From Polymorphobacter megasporae (GTDB lineage Bacteria; Pseudomonadota; Alphaproteobacteria; Sphingomonadales; Sphingomonadaceae), in the NCBI RefSeq assembly GCF_018982885.2, contig NZ_CP081848.1:1178001-1242000 (forward strand): a DNA stretch of 64,000 nucleotides, read 5' to 3'. Positions 44,316-52,232 of the stretch are shown one piece after another. Within the stretch, counting starts at the first letter, position 1, and every line of letters starts with the position of its first letter. The notes under the pieces were generated by a model that saw nothing but the letters and a program-made list of their open reading frames with translations, was not told where the DNA came from and ran no database searches. The position numbers and the translations under genes are program-made.

Positions 44316-45323
44316 ATGCGCGCGATCGAACTTCAGGCGCCGATATCACTCGAGCGGTTGACTCTCGTCGACCGGCCCGACCCCGGCCAGCCAGGGCCCG
44401 GCGAGATCCGCGTCGCGCTCCACGGCAGCACCTTGAACTTCCACGATCTGGGCGTCGCGACCGGCCGGATGGGTGCCGCCGCTAGCCGCATCCCGCTCGC
44501 CGATGGCGCGGGCACAGTCGAGGCGGTCGGCCACGGCGTCACCGAATTCGCTGTCGGCGACATGGTCGTGTCGTGCTTCTTCCCCGACTGGCAGGATGGC
44601 ACCGCCACCGTCGGCGACTTCAGCCGGACGCCGGGCGACGGCATCGACGGCTTCGCGCGCGACTTCGTCGTCCTCCCTGCAACAGAATTCACGCTCGCGC
44701 CGAAGGGTTACGACGCGGTCGAGGCAGCGGCGATCACCACCGCGGGGCTGACTGCGTGGCGTGCGCTCGTCGGCGACGGCGGCCTCAAGGCGGGCGACAG
44801 CGTGCTGCTCCTCGGCACCGGCGGCGTCTCGATCTGGGCGTTGCAGATCGCCAAGGCGATGGGTGCAAAGGTCGCGATCACCTCGTCGTCGGGCGACAAG
44901 CTCGACCGCGCCCGGTCGATGGGAGCCGACTTCACGGTCAATTACCGCGAGCAGGCCAACTGGGGCGCGGTCGTCAGCGACTGGACCGGCGGGCGCGGTG
45001 TCGACCATGTCGTCGAGGTCGGTGGTCCGGGGACGCTTGCCCAGTCGATCGATGCGGTCCGCGTCGGCGGGCATATCTCGCTGATCGGCGTGCTGACCGG
45101 GATCAGCGGCGAGGTTCCGACCGCCGCGCTGATGGGCAAGCAGGCGCGGCTCCAGGGGCTCATCGTCGGCAGCCGGCGGCAGCAGCAAGACTTCGTTCGC
45201 GCGCTCGATAGCAGGGGGATCAAGCCAGTGATCGACCGCCGCTTCCCGCTCGAACAGCTCGCCGACGCGTTTCGCCACGAGATGAGCGGCAGTCACTTCG
45301 GCAAGATCGGCGTCGAATGGTAG
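44316..45323 (+). CDS. zinc-independent MDR-family NAD(P)-dependent alcohol dehydrogenase/quinone reductase
   Basis: The 335-residue medium-chain dehydrogenase has an N-terminal GroES-like domain (GEIRVALHGSTLNFHDLGVATG, ADGAGTVEAVG) and a nucleotide-binding domain with LLLGTGGVSIWALQIAKAMGAKV. The structural-zinc cysteine cluster is absent. Oxidation or reduction of an alcohol or quinone is likely, with substrate unknown. It is a single gene. Confidence 0.88.
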   Translation: MRAIELQAPISLERLTLVDRPDPGQPGPGEIRVALHGSTLNFHDLGVATGRMGAAASRIPLADGAGTVEAVGHGVTEFAVGDMVVSCFFPDWQDGTATVGDFSRTPGDGIDGFARDFVVLPATEFTLAPKGYDAVEAAAITTAGLTAWRALVGDGGLKAGDSVLLLGTGGVSIWALQIAKAMGAKVAITSSSGDKLDRARSMGADFTVNYREQANWGAVVSDWTGGRGVDHVVEVGGPGTLAQSIDAVRVGGHISLIGVLTGISGEVPTAALMGKQARLQGLIVGSRRQQQDFVRALDSRGIKPVIDRRFPLEQLADAFRHEMSGSHFGKIGVEW

Positions 45324-45451
45324 GCACGGGGATCGAGTCGCAGGCGAAAGGCACCGCCTGATCGCCCCGTATTCGCGTCGTTAAATTTTGCCTTCCGTAC
45401 CAACTACCCGTCGTGCATGATCGCGGGTAGACCTTCGTGCGGAGAGAGACC

Positions 45452-47089
45452 TTGCTGAGACGTGACTTCCTCACCGCATCCGGCTTCGGGCTCGGCGGTT
45501 TCGTACTCCCCGCGACGTTCGGCAAGCTCATCGCCGCCGAGGCACTGATCGACGGGGCGATCGCGCTCTCGGTCAAGAAGACCCTCGCCGACGCCGCGCT
45601 CCAGGCGGCAACCGCCGCTGGGGCGAGCTACTGCGACGTCCGCGTCGGGCGCTATCTCCGCCAGTTCGTCATTACCCGCGACGCGCACGTCGAGAACGTC
45701 GTCAACACCGAATCGATCGGGGTCGGCATCCGCGTCATCGCCGGCGGGGCATGGGGCTTTGCCGCGACCAACGACATGACCACCGACGGCGTCGCCACCG
45801 CCGCGCGGCAGGCGGCGGCGATCGCCAAGGCCAATGCGCGCAACCAGACCGCCCCGGTCCAGCTCGCCCCGACCCCGGGCGTCGGCGAGGTGTCGTGGCG
45901 CGCGCCGATCCGCACCAGCGCGATGTCGGTGCCGGTCAAGGAAAAGGCCGCGTTGCTGCTCGACGTCAATGCTGCGGCGCTCGCGAACGGTGCCGACTTC
46001 ATCAACTCGGTCCTGTTCTCGGTCAACGAGCAGAAGTATTTCGCGTCGACCGACGGCTCGTACATCGATCAGGACGTCCACCGCATCTGGCCGCTGATGC
46101 GCGTCACCGCGGTCGACAAGGCAACCGGCAAGTTCCGCACCCGCTCCGAACTGTCGGCGCCGATGGGGCTCGGCTACGAATATCTCGACGGCAACAAGGC
46201 CGACCAGACCGTCCTGCCCAACGGCGTCGTCGTCTTCTGCAAGTCGTACGACATGAAGGGCGACGCGATCGCGGCGGCGAAGCAGGCGCGCCAGAAGCTC
46301 AAGGCGCCGTCGGTCAAGCCGGGCAAGTACGATCTCGTCCTCGACCCGTCGCACACCTGGCTGACGATCCACGAATCGGTCGGCCACCCGACCGAACTCG
46401 ACCGCGTCCTCGGGTACGAAGCCAATTACGCCGGGACGAGCTTCGCCACGCTCGACAAGCGCGCGAACCACTTCAAGTACGGCAGCGACCACGTCACGAT
46501 CGTCGCCGACAAGATCCAGCCGGGCAGCCTCGGTGCGGTCGGCTACGACGACGAAGGCGTCAAGACCAAGCGCTGGGACCTGATCAAGGACGGTGTCCTC
46601 GTCGATTACCAGGTCATTCGTGACCAGGCGCACATCATCGGCAAGACCGCGTCGGACGGCTGCTGCTACGCCGACTCGTGGTCGAGCGTGCAGTTCCAGC
46701 GGATGGCGAACGTCTCGCTGCTGCCGGGCAAGGCCAACCTCAGCGTCCCCGACATGATCAAGGACGTCGAAAACGGCATCTACATCATCGGTGATGGCTC
46801 GTTCTCGATCGACCAGCAGCGCTACAACGCCCAGTTCGGCGGCCAGCTGTTCTACGAGATCAAGAACGGCAAGGTCGGCGAGATGATCGAGGACGTCGCC
46901 TACCAGATCCGCACGCCGGAGTTCTGGAACGCGTGTGTCGGGGTCTGCGACGACCGCGACTACCGCCTCGGCGGGTCGTTCTTCGACGGCAAGGGCCAGC
47001 CGGCGCAGGTGTCGGCGGTCAGCCACGGGTCGTCGACCGCGCGCTTCAACGGCATCAACGTCATCAGCACCGCCCGCTCGCTCGGTTGA
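45452..47089 (+). CDS. Tat-exported TldD-like metalloprotease
   Basis: The 545-residue protein of the TldD/PmbA family begins with a Tat signal (LRRDFLTASGFGLGGFVLP). The zinc protease motif HESVGHPTE has H307, E308 and H312. The cysteine-bearing CGKEGQ segment of E. coli TldD is replaced by FFDGKGQ, so the usual cysteine ligand appears missing. TldD works with TldE/PmbA to cleave unfolded peptides; this version should act in the periplasm. The start TTG 45452 has GGAGAG 5 bases upstream. GTG 45437 is an alternative adding five residues. The TldE-like partner follows after 25 bases. Confidence 0.85.
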   Translation: MLRRDFLTASGFGLGGFVLPATFGKLIAAEALIDGAIALSVKKTLADAALQAATAAGASYCDVRVGRYLRQFVITRDAHVENVVNTESIGVGIRVIAGGAWGFAATNDMTTDGVATAARQAAAIAKANARNQTAPVQLAPTPGVGEVSWRAPIRTSAMSVPVKEKAALLLDVNAAALANGADFINSVLFSVNEQKYFASTDGSYIDQDVHRIWPLMRVTAVDKATGKFRTRSELSAPMGLGYEYLDGNKADQTVLPNGVVVFCKSYDMKGDAIAAAKQARQKLKAPSVKPGKYDLVLDPSHTWLTIHESVGHPTELDRVLGYEANYAGTSFATLDKRANHFKYGSDHVTIVADKIQPGSLGAVGYDDEGVKTKRWDLIKDGVLVDYQVIRDQAHIIGKTASDGCCYADSWSSVQFQRMANVSLLPGKANLSVPDMIKDVENGIYIIGDGSFSIDQQRYNAQFGGQLFYEIKNGKVGEMIEDVAYQIRTPEFWNACVGVCDDRDYRLGGSFFDGKGQPAQVSAVSHGSSTARFNGINVISTARSLG

Positions 47090-47114
47090 TCCGCGCTCCA
47101 GGAGACATATTCAG

Positions 47115-48449
47115 ATGAGTATCTTCACCGAGGCGCAGGCCAAGGCGATTCTCGACAAGGTCATCGCGCTGTCGAAGGCCGACCAGTGCACCGCCCAGCT
47201 CAGGGGCTCGATCGACGGCAACGTCCGCTTCGCGCTCAACAACGTCTCGACGAGCGGGATCGTCAGCAACGTCGACCTGTCGGTCGAGGTCGCGTACGGC
47301 AAGCGCGTCGGCATCGCGACGATCAACGAGTTCGACGACGCCGCGCTCGAACGCGTCGTCCGCCGCGCCGAGGACCTCGCCAAGCTCGCGCCGGAAAACC
47401 CCGAATTTGTTCCGGCGGTCGAGAAGCAGACGTACAAGCCGACCGCGACGTTCAGCCCGGCGACCGCGGCGATCACACCCGACTATCGCGCGCAGGTCGC
47501 CGCCGACTCGATCCAGCCGTGCAAGGCCGAAAAGCTCGTCGCCGCGGGTTTTCTCCAGGACGGCCAGAGCTTCGTCGCCTTCGCCAACAGCAAGGGCAAC
47601 TTCGGCTACCAGCAGGCGACCAACATCGATTACACCTGCACCGTCCGGACCGACGACGGTCGCGGCTCGGGCTGGGTCGGGCGCAACGTCCAGGACGCCA
47701 AGGCCTTTAGCGCCGGGTCCGACATCCGCACCGCGATGCGCAAGGCGAGTGCATCGGCCGATGCCAAGGCGATCGAGCCGGGCAAATACACCGTCATCCT
47801 CGAACCCGCTGCGGCCGCCGGGCTGCTCGCCTTCATGTTCCGCGCGTTCGACGCGCGTCAGGCCGACGAGGGGCGCAGCTTCCTGTCGAAGAAGGGCGGC
47901 GGCAACAAGATCGGCGAGCAGGTGTTCGACCGCCAGGTCAACTTCACCGCCGACCCGTCGCACCCCGAGGCGCTGATCCTGCCGTGGGACGACGACGGCC
48001 AGCCGCGCGAACGGCTGCCGCTCGTCACCGACGGCAAGGTCAGCAACCTGCAATATTCGCGCTATTGGGCGCAGAAGCAGGGCAAGAAGGCCAATGCCGA
48101 CATCGGCAACCTCGTCATGGCGGGCGGCACCAAGTCGACCGCCGAGCTGATCAAGACCACCGCCAAGGGCATCCTCGTCACCCGCACCTGGTATATCCGC
48201 ATGGTCGATCCGCAGACCGTGCTGCTGACCGGGCTGACGCGCGACGGGACGTTCTACATCGAGAACGGGCAGATCAAGTATCCGCTCAAGAACTTCCGCT
48301 TCAACGAGTCGCCGGTGATCATGCTCAACAACATCGAGGAGCTGGGCAAGCCGGTCCGCGTCAAGGGTGACGAGTCCGACCTGATCATGGTCCTGCCGCC
48401 GATGAAGCTGCGCGACTTCACCTTCACCTCGCTGTCGGACGCGGTCTGA
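47115..48449 (+). CDS. TldE/PmbA-like partner protein, no signal peptide
   Basis: This 444-residue PmbA/TldE-type protein contains LEPAAAAGLLAFMFRAFDARQADEGRSFL and GGTKSTAELIKTT, which are family landmarks. It lacks the HExxxH motif, as TldE subunits do. CAGGAG precedes the ATG. It has no export signal although its expected partner does, so it may cross the membrane bound to TldD through the Tat pore. That is inference from known TldD-TldE dimers and Tat hitchhiking. Confidence 0.85.
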   Translation: MSIFTEAQAKAILDKVIALSKADQCTAQLRGSIDGNVRFALNNVSTSGIVSNVDLSVEVAYGKRVGIATINEFDDAALERVVRRAEDLAKLAPENPEFVPAVEKQTYKPTATFSPATAAITPDYRAQVAADSIQPCKAEKLVAAGFLQDGQSFVAFANSKGNFGYQQATNIDYTCTVRTDDGRGSGWVGRNVQDAKAFSAGSDIRTAMRKASASADAKAIEPGKYTVILEPAAAAGLLAFMFRAFDARQADEGRSFLSKKGGGNKIGEQVFDRQVNFTADPSHPEALILPWDDDGQPRERLPLVTDGKVSNLQYSRYWAQKQGKKANADIGNLVMAGGTKSTAELIKTTAKGILVTRTWYIRMVDPQTVLLTGLTRDGTFYIENGQIKYPLKNFRFNESPVIMLNNIEELGKPVRVKGDESDLIMVLPPMKLRDFTFTSLSDAV

Positions 48450-48454
48450 GCCGA

Positions 48455-49168
48455 ATGCCGGGGCTGACCCGGGGGGATTTTCTGCGCTTGCTCGCTGGCG
48501 GCCTTGCCGGGGCTTTGGTCGAGGCACCCCTGCGCGCCGTTGGAGCCGCGAAGGGTTACGATTTCTGGTTCACCCGGCTCAAGTATGAGTCCGGCGACTG
48601 GGATCTCGACCAGCGAATGCCGTCGAACCTGATCACCTCGCTGATCGACTACACCAGCCTGCGTGTCGACCCGAAGGAGCGGATCGTCGCGCTCGCCGAC
48701 CCGGCGATGCTCGCCGCGCCGTTCTGCTACATGACCGGGCACAAGCTGGTCGAGTTCAACGCCGCCGAGCGCCGCAACTTCGAGCGCTATGTCCGCAACG
48801 GCGGCTTCGTCCTCGTCGACGACTGCAACCACGACATCGATGGCCTGTTCGCCAAGTCGTTCGAGCGGCAGATGGCGGCGATCTTCGGTCCCGCCGCATT
48901 GAAGCGCCTCGCGCCGAATCACCCGGTCTTCCGCAGCTTCTTCAAGGTCGACGGCCCGCCGAACACCGCGTTCGAATTGAACGGCTGGGGCGACGACCTC
49001 ATCCACGATTACCTGCGCGGGATCACGATCGATGGCCGCCTCGGCCTGCTCTACAGCAACAAGGATTACGGCTGCGAGTGGGACTACGACTGGCACAACA
49101 AGCGTTTCCTCGCCGAGGACAACACCAAATTCGGGGTCAACATCGTGATGTACGCCCTCACCTCGTGA
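48455..49168 (+). CDS. DUF4159 domain protein
   Basis: The 237-residue DUF4159 protein starts with a hydrophobic leader resembling a signal (TRGDFLRLLAGGLAGALVEAP, with RG in place of a Tat RR). It then shows YDFWFTRLKYESGDWDLD and GGFVLVDDCNHDIDGLFAKSFER, typical of the family. DUF4159 genes are frequently found beside MoxR-DUF58-BatA genes, as here. The molecular role is unknown; the fold is probably class-I-amidotransferase-like. Confidence 0.83.
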   Translation: MPGLTRGDFLRLLAGGLAGALVEAPLRAVGAAKGYDFWFTRLKYESGDWDLDQRMPSNLITSLIDYTSLRVDPKERIVALADPAMLAAPFCYMTGHKLVEFNAAERRNFERYVRNGGFVLVDDCNHDIDGLFAKSFERQMAAIFGPAALKRLAPNHPVFRSFFKVDGPPNTAFELNGWGDDLIHDYLRGITIDGRLGLLYSNKDYGCEWDYDWHNKRFLAEDNTKFGVNIVMYALTS

Positions 49169-49190
49169 CCCTTCAGTTCGCGGAGCCGCA

Positions 49191-50180
49191 ATGACGATTT
49201 CCGAAGCCGACGTCGAAGCGCGGCTGGCGCGGCTCGGCGACCTCAAACGCGCGATCGCGACCGCGATCGTCGGGCAGGACGAGGTTGTCGAGCAATTGCT
49301 GATCGGCCTCCTCGCGGGCGGGCATTGCCTGCTCGAAGGCGTCCCCGGGCTCGGCAAGACGCTGCTCGTCCGCACGCTCGGAGCGGCGCTCGACCTCCAG
49401 TTCCGCCGCGTCCAGTTCACCCCCGACCTGATGCCGAGCGACATCCTCGGCACCGAACTGCTCGAGGAGGACCACGGCACCGGGCACCGCAGCTTCCGTT
49501 TCCAGCCGGGGCCGATCTTCACCAACCTGCTCCTCGCCGACGAGCTCAACCGGACCCCGCCGAAAACGCAGGCGGCGCTGCTCGAGGCGATGCAGGAGAA
49601 AACCGTCAGCTACGCCGGGGTGACCCACGTCCTGCCCGACCCGTTCTTCGTTCTCGCGACACAAAACCCGATCGAGCAGGCGGGCACCTATCCGCTCCCC
49701 GAGGCGCAGCTTGATCGCTTCCTGCTCAACATCCGCGTCGATTATCCGAGCGAGGCCGAGGAGCGCGACATCCTCGTCGCGACGACCGGCGGCGCGGGCG
49801 CGAAGGTGCCGAAGGTGATGGACGCCGCCGCCGTAGTCGAGCTCCAGGCATTGGTCCGCGACGTCCATGTCGGCCCCGACCTGCTGTTGTGGGTGACGCG
49901 CATCGTCCGCGCCACCCGGCCCGCTGCCGGAGCGTCGGCCGAGGTCCGCAAATACATCCGCTGGGGCGCGGGGCCGCGCGCGGGCCAGTCGCTGATCCTC
50001 GCGGCGAAGGCGCGCGCGCTGCTGCGCGGGCGGCTGGCGGCGACGCGCGAGGATGTGACCGCGCTCGCCGCGCCGGTGATGCGCCACCGCCTGCTGCTGT
50101 CGTTCGCCGCCGAGGCCGACGGGCGCAGCGCGGATGATGCGATCATCGACGTGCTGCGCGGCGTGCCGTGGCCGGCGTAA
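49191..50180 (+). CDS. MoxR family AAA+ ATPase
   Basis: The 329-residue ATPase has Walker A EGVPGLGKTLL, Walker B LLLADELNRTPPKTQAALLEAMQEK and sensor sequence FFVLATQNPIEQAGTYPLPEAQLDRF. MoxR proteins act as chaperones that mature or activate VWA-containing complexes. The DUF58 and BatA-like genes follow at once, the standard partner set. Confidence 0.94.
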   Translation: MTISEADVEARLARLGDLKRAIATAIVGQDEVVEQLLIGLLAGGHCLLEGVPGLGKTLLVRTLGAALDLQFRRVQFTPDLMPSDILGTELLEEDHGTGHRSFRFQPGPIFTNLLLADELNRTPPKTQAALLEAMQEKTVSYAGVTHVLPDPFFVLATQNPIEQAGTYPLPEAQLDRFLLNIRVDYPSEAEERDILVATTGGAGAKVPKVMDAAAVVELQALVRDVHVGPDLLLWVTRIVRATRPAAGASAEVRKYIRWGAGPRAGQSLILAAKARALLRGRLAATREDVTALAAPVMRHRLLLSFAAEADGRSADDAIIDVLRGVPWPA

Positions 50181-50190
50181 CAGGGCCGGC

Positions 50191-51093
50191 GTGGTCGACC
50201 TGATCCCGCCCGAGGTCCGCAGCCGGTTGCGGGGCTTGCGCCTGTCGTCGCGCCGCGCCGCCGGGCAAAGCGGGATCGGCGCGCACGCCAGCCGCAGCCG
50301 CGGGTCCGGGCTCGAATTCGCCCAGTACCGCGCCTACGAACCCGGCGACGAGCTCCGCCAGATCGACTGGAAGCTCTATGCGCGCTCCGACCGCTTCTTC
50401 GTCCGCGAGGCCGAGCGCGAGAGCCCGCTCGCATTGTGGATACTGATCGACGCGAGCGCCTCGATGGCCCAAGTCGACGGTGCGCGCGACGGGGGGCGCC
50501 CCGGCTGGTCGCGCCTCGACGCCGCGAAGTCGCTCGCCGCGTGCCTCGCCGAACTGGCGTTGCGCGAGGGCGACCGCTTCGGCTGGATCGTCCTGCGCGA
50601 CGACGGCGTCCGTCTTGCCATCCCCGGAAACGGCCTGCGCCAGCGCGACCGGCTCCTCGTCGAGCTGTCGGCGCTGACCGCTGGCGGCGGCTTTCCCGCC
50701 GCCGACCGGCTCGCGCCGTTGTGGGAGCGGATCGGCGCCCGCGACCTCGTCGTCGTCCTCAGCGACCTGTTCGACGATGCTTGCGTCGGGCTGATCGAGC
50801 GGCTCGCGGCGGCGCGGCGCGAAGTGCTCGCGGTCCAGCTGCTGACCGTCGAGGAGCGCGACTTCCCCTTCGCCGGGGGCCACCGCTTCGTCGATCCCGA
50901 GACCGGGGTCGAACTGCTCGGCGACGGCCCGGCGATGCGCGCCGACTTCGTCGCGCGGTTCGCTGCGGCGCGGGCCGCACTCGCGGCACGACTGGCAGCG
51001 AGCGGCATCGGCTTCGCAGCCCATGTCCTCGACGAGGCGATCGACGCGCCGCTGCGGATCCTGTTCGGCGCGCGCGAGGCGGCGGCGCGATGA
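50191..51093 (+). CDS. DUF58 / VWA-like protein
   Basis: The 300-residue DUF58 protein has the family core EPGDELRQIDWKLYARSDRF and the metal-ion-dependent adhesion motif DASASM. It is expected to bind the MoxR ATPase and act as an adaptor. The start GTG 50191 is 10 bases after the moxR stop; an upstream ATG at 50134 lies inside moxR and gives unrelated residues. The stop overlaps the next start by ATGA. Confidence 0.88.
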   Translation: MVDLIPPEVRSRLRGLRLSSRRAAGQSGIGAHASRSRGSGLEFAQYRAYEPGDELRQIDWKLYARSDRFFVREAERESPLALWILIDASASMAQVDGARDGGRPGWSRLDAAKSLAACLAELALREGDRFGWIVLRDDGVRLAIPGNGLRQRDRLLVELSALTAGGGFPAADRLAPLWERIGARDLVVVLSDLFDDACVGLIERLAAARREVLAVQLLTVEERDFPFAGGHRFVDPETGVELLGDGPAMRADFVARFAAARAALAARLAASGIGFAAHVLDEAIDAPLRILFGAREAAAR

Positions 51094-52232
51094 CCCCGGT
51101 GCTGCTGTTCCCGCTCGGGCTGGCGGCGCTCGCCGCGCTCGCGGTGCCGCTGGCGATCCACCTCGCGCGGCGCAGCGAACTCGCGCGGATCGACTTCGCC
51201 GCGCTGCGCTGGCTTGCGGCGAAACCGCGCCCGCGCACCCGGCTGCGCTTCGACGAATGGCCGCTGCTGATCGCGCGCCTGCTCCTGTTCGCGCTCGTCG
51301 CACTGTGGCTGGCGCGCCCGGCGGTCTTCGGGAGCAGCACGGGCGGGCAGTGGGTGGCGGTGGTTCCCGGAGCCGACCTTGCAGCGGTCCCGCACGACGC
51401 CAGTGCGCAGCGGCGCTGGCTCGCCCCCGGCTTTCCCGCGCTCGATAACAAGCGCCCCGACGGCGCGATCGCGGTCGCGAGCCTGCTCCGCCAGCTCGAC
51501 GCCGAACTCCCGCCGGGGGCAAGCCTCCGCGTCGTCGTCCCCTCTCAAATCGCCGGCACCGACGCCGAGCGACCGCGCCTGTCACGCCCCGTTGCTTGGC
51601 AGATCACATCTGGAGCGATGACCGCCGCCCCCGCCCCCGCAGGCACACTGCCGCCCCTCTTAAGCGTGCGCTATCCGCCCGAGCGCCGCGACGCGCTCCG
51701 CTATCTCCGCGCCGCAGTGATCGGCTGGACCGCGCCGGGGAGAGCCCCGGCGTTCGATGCTGAGCCGCCGTCCGCGCCGTTGCCGTCATACCCCGCGAAC
51801 CTCGTCTGGCTTGCGCCCGGAGACCTTCCGGCGGCGGTGCGCGACTGGGTCGCCGGTGGCGGGACTGCGTTGCTCGCAGCCGACGCCGGTCCGGTCGCGG
51901 CGCACGTCGTCTGGCGCGACGCGGTCGGCGCAGCGCTCGCAACCGCCGAGCCGCTGGGCCGGGGCCGCATCATCCGCCTGACCCGCCCGCTCGATCCGGC
52001 GGCGATGCCGCAACTCCTCGAACCCGACTTCCCCGAGCGATTGCGCGCATTGTTCGATGCCCCCCGTCCGGCCCCGGCGCGCGTCGCGGCGATCGACTAT
52101 GCCCCGCTGACCGGCGGCGCGATCTACCCGCCGCCCGCGCGCGACCTCCAGCCGTGGCTGGCGCTGGTCATCGCAGCGATGTTCGTCATCGAGCGCTGGC
52201 TGGCGACCGGGCGGCGGCGGGGGACCGCGTGA
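51090..52232 (+). CDS. BatA-like aerotolerance domain membrane protein
   Basis: The 380-residue protein has two N-terminal membrane segments typical of the BatA N-domain (LLFPLGLAALAALAVPLAIHLARR and LLIARLLLFALVALWLARP), a large soluble region and a C-terminal helix (PWLALVIAAMFVIERWLA). Its soluble part lacks a clear VWA motif. It is likely a membrane anchor of the MoxR-linked system. Overlaps of 4 bases with both neighbours show one operon. Confidence 0.82.
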   Translation: MTPVLLFPLGLAALAALAVPLAIHLARRSELARIDFAALRWLAAKPRPRTRLRFDEWPLLIARLLLFALVALWLARPAVFGSSTGGQWVAVVPGADLAAVPHDASAQRRWLAPGFPALDNKRPDGAIAVASLLRQLDAELPPGASLRVVVPSQIAGTDAERPRLSRPVAWQITSGAMTAAPAPAGTLPPLLSVRYPPERRDALRYLRAAVIGWTAPGRAPAFDAEPPSAPLPSYPANLVWLAPGDLPAAVRDWVAGGGTALLAADAGPVAAHVVWRDAVGAALATAEPLGRGRIIRLTRPLDPAAMPQLLEPDFPERLRALFDAPRPAPARVAAIDYAPLTGGAIYPPPARDLQPWLALVIAAMFVIERWLATGRRRGTA

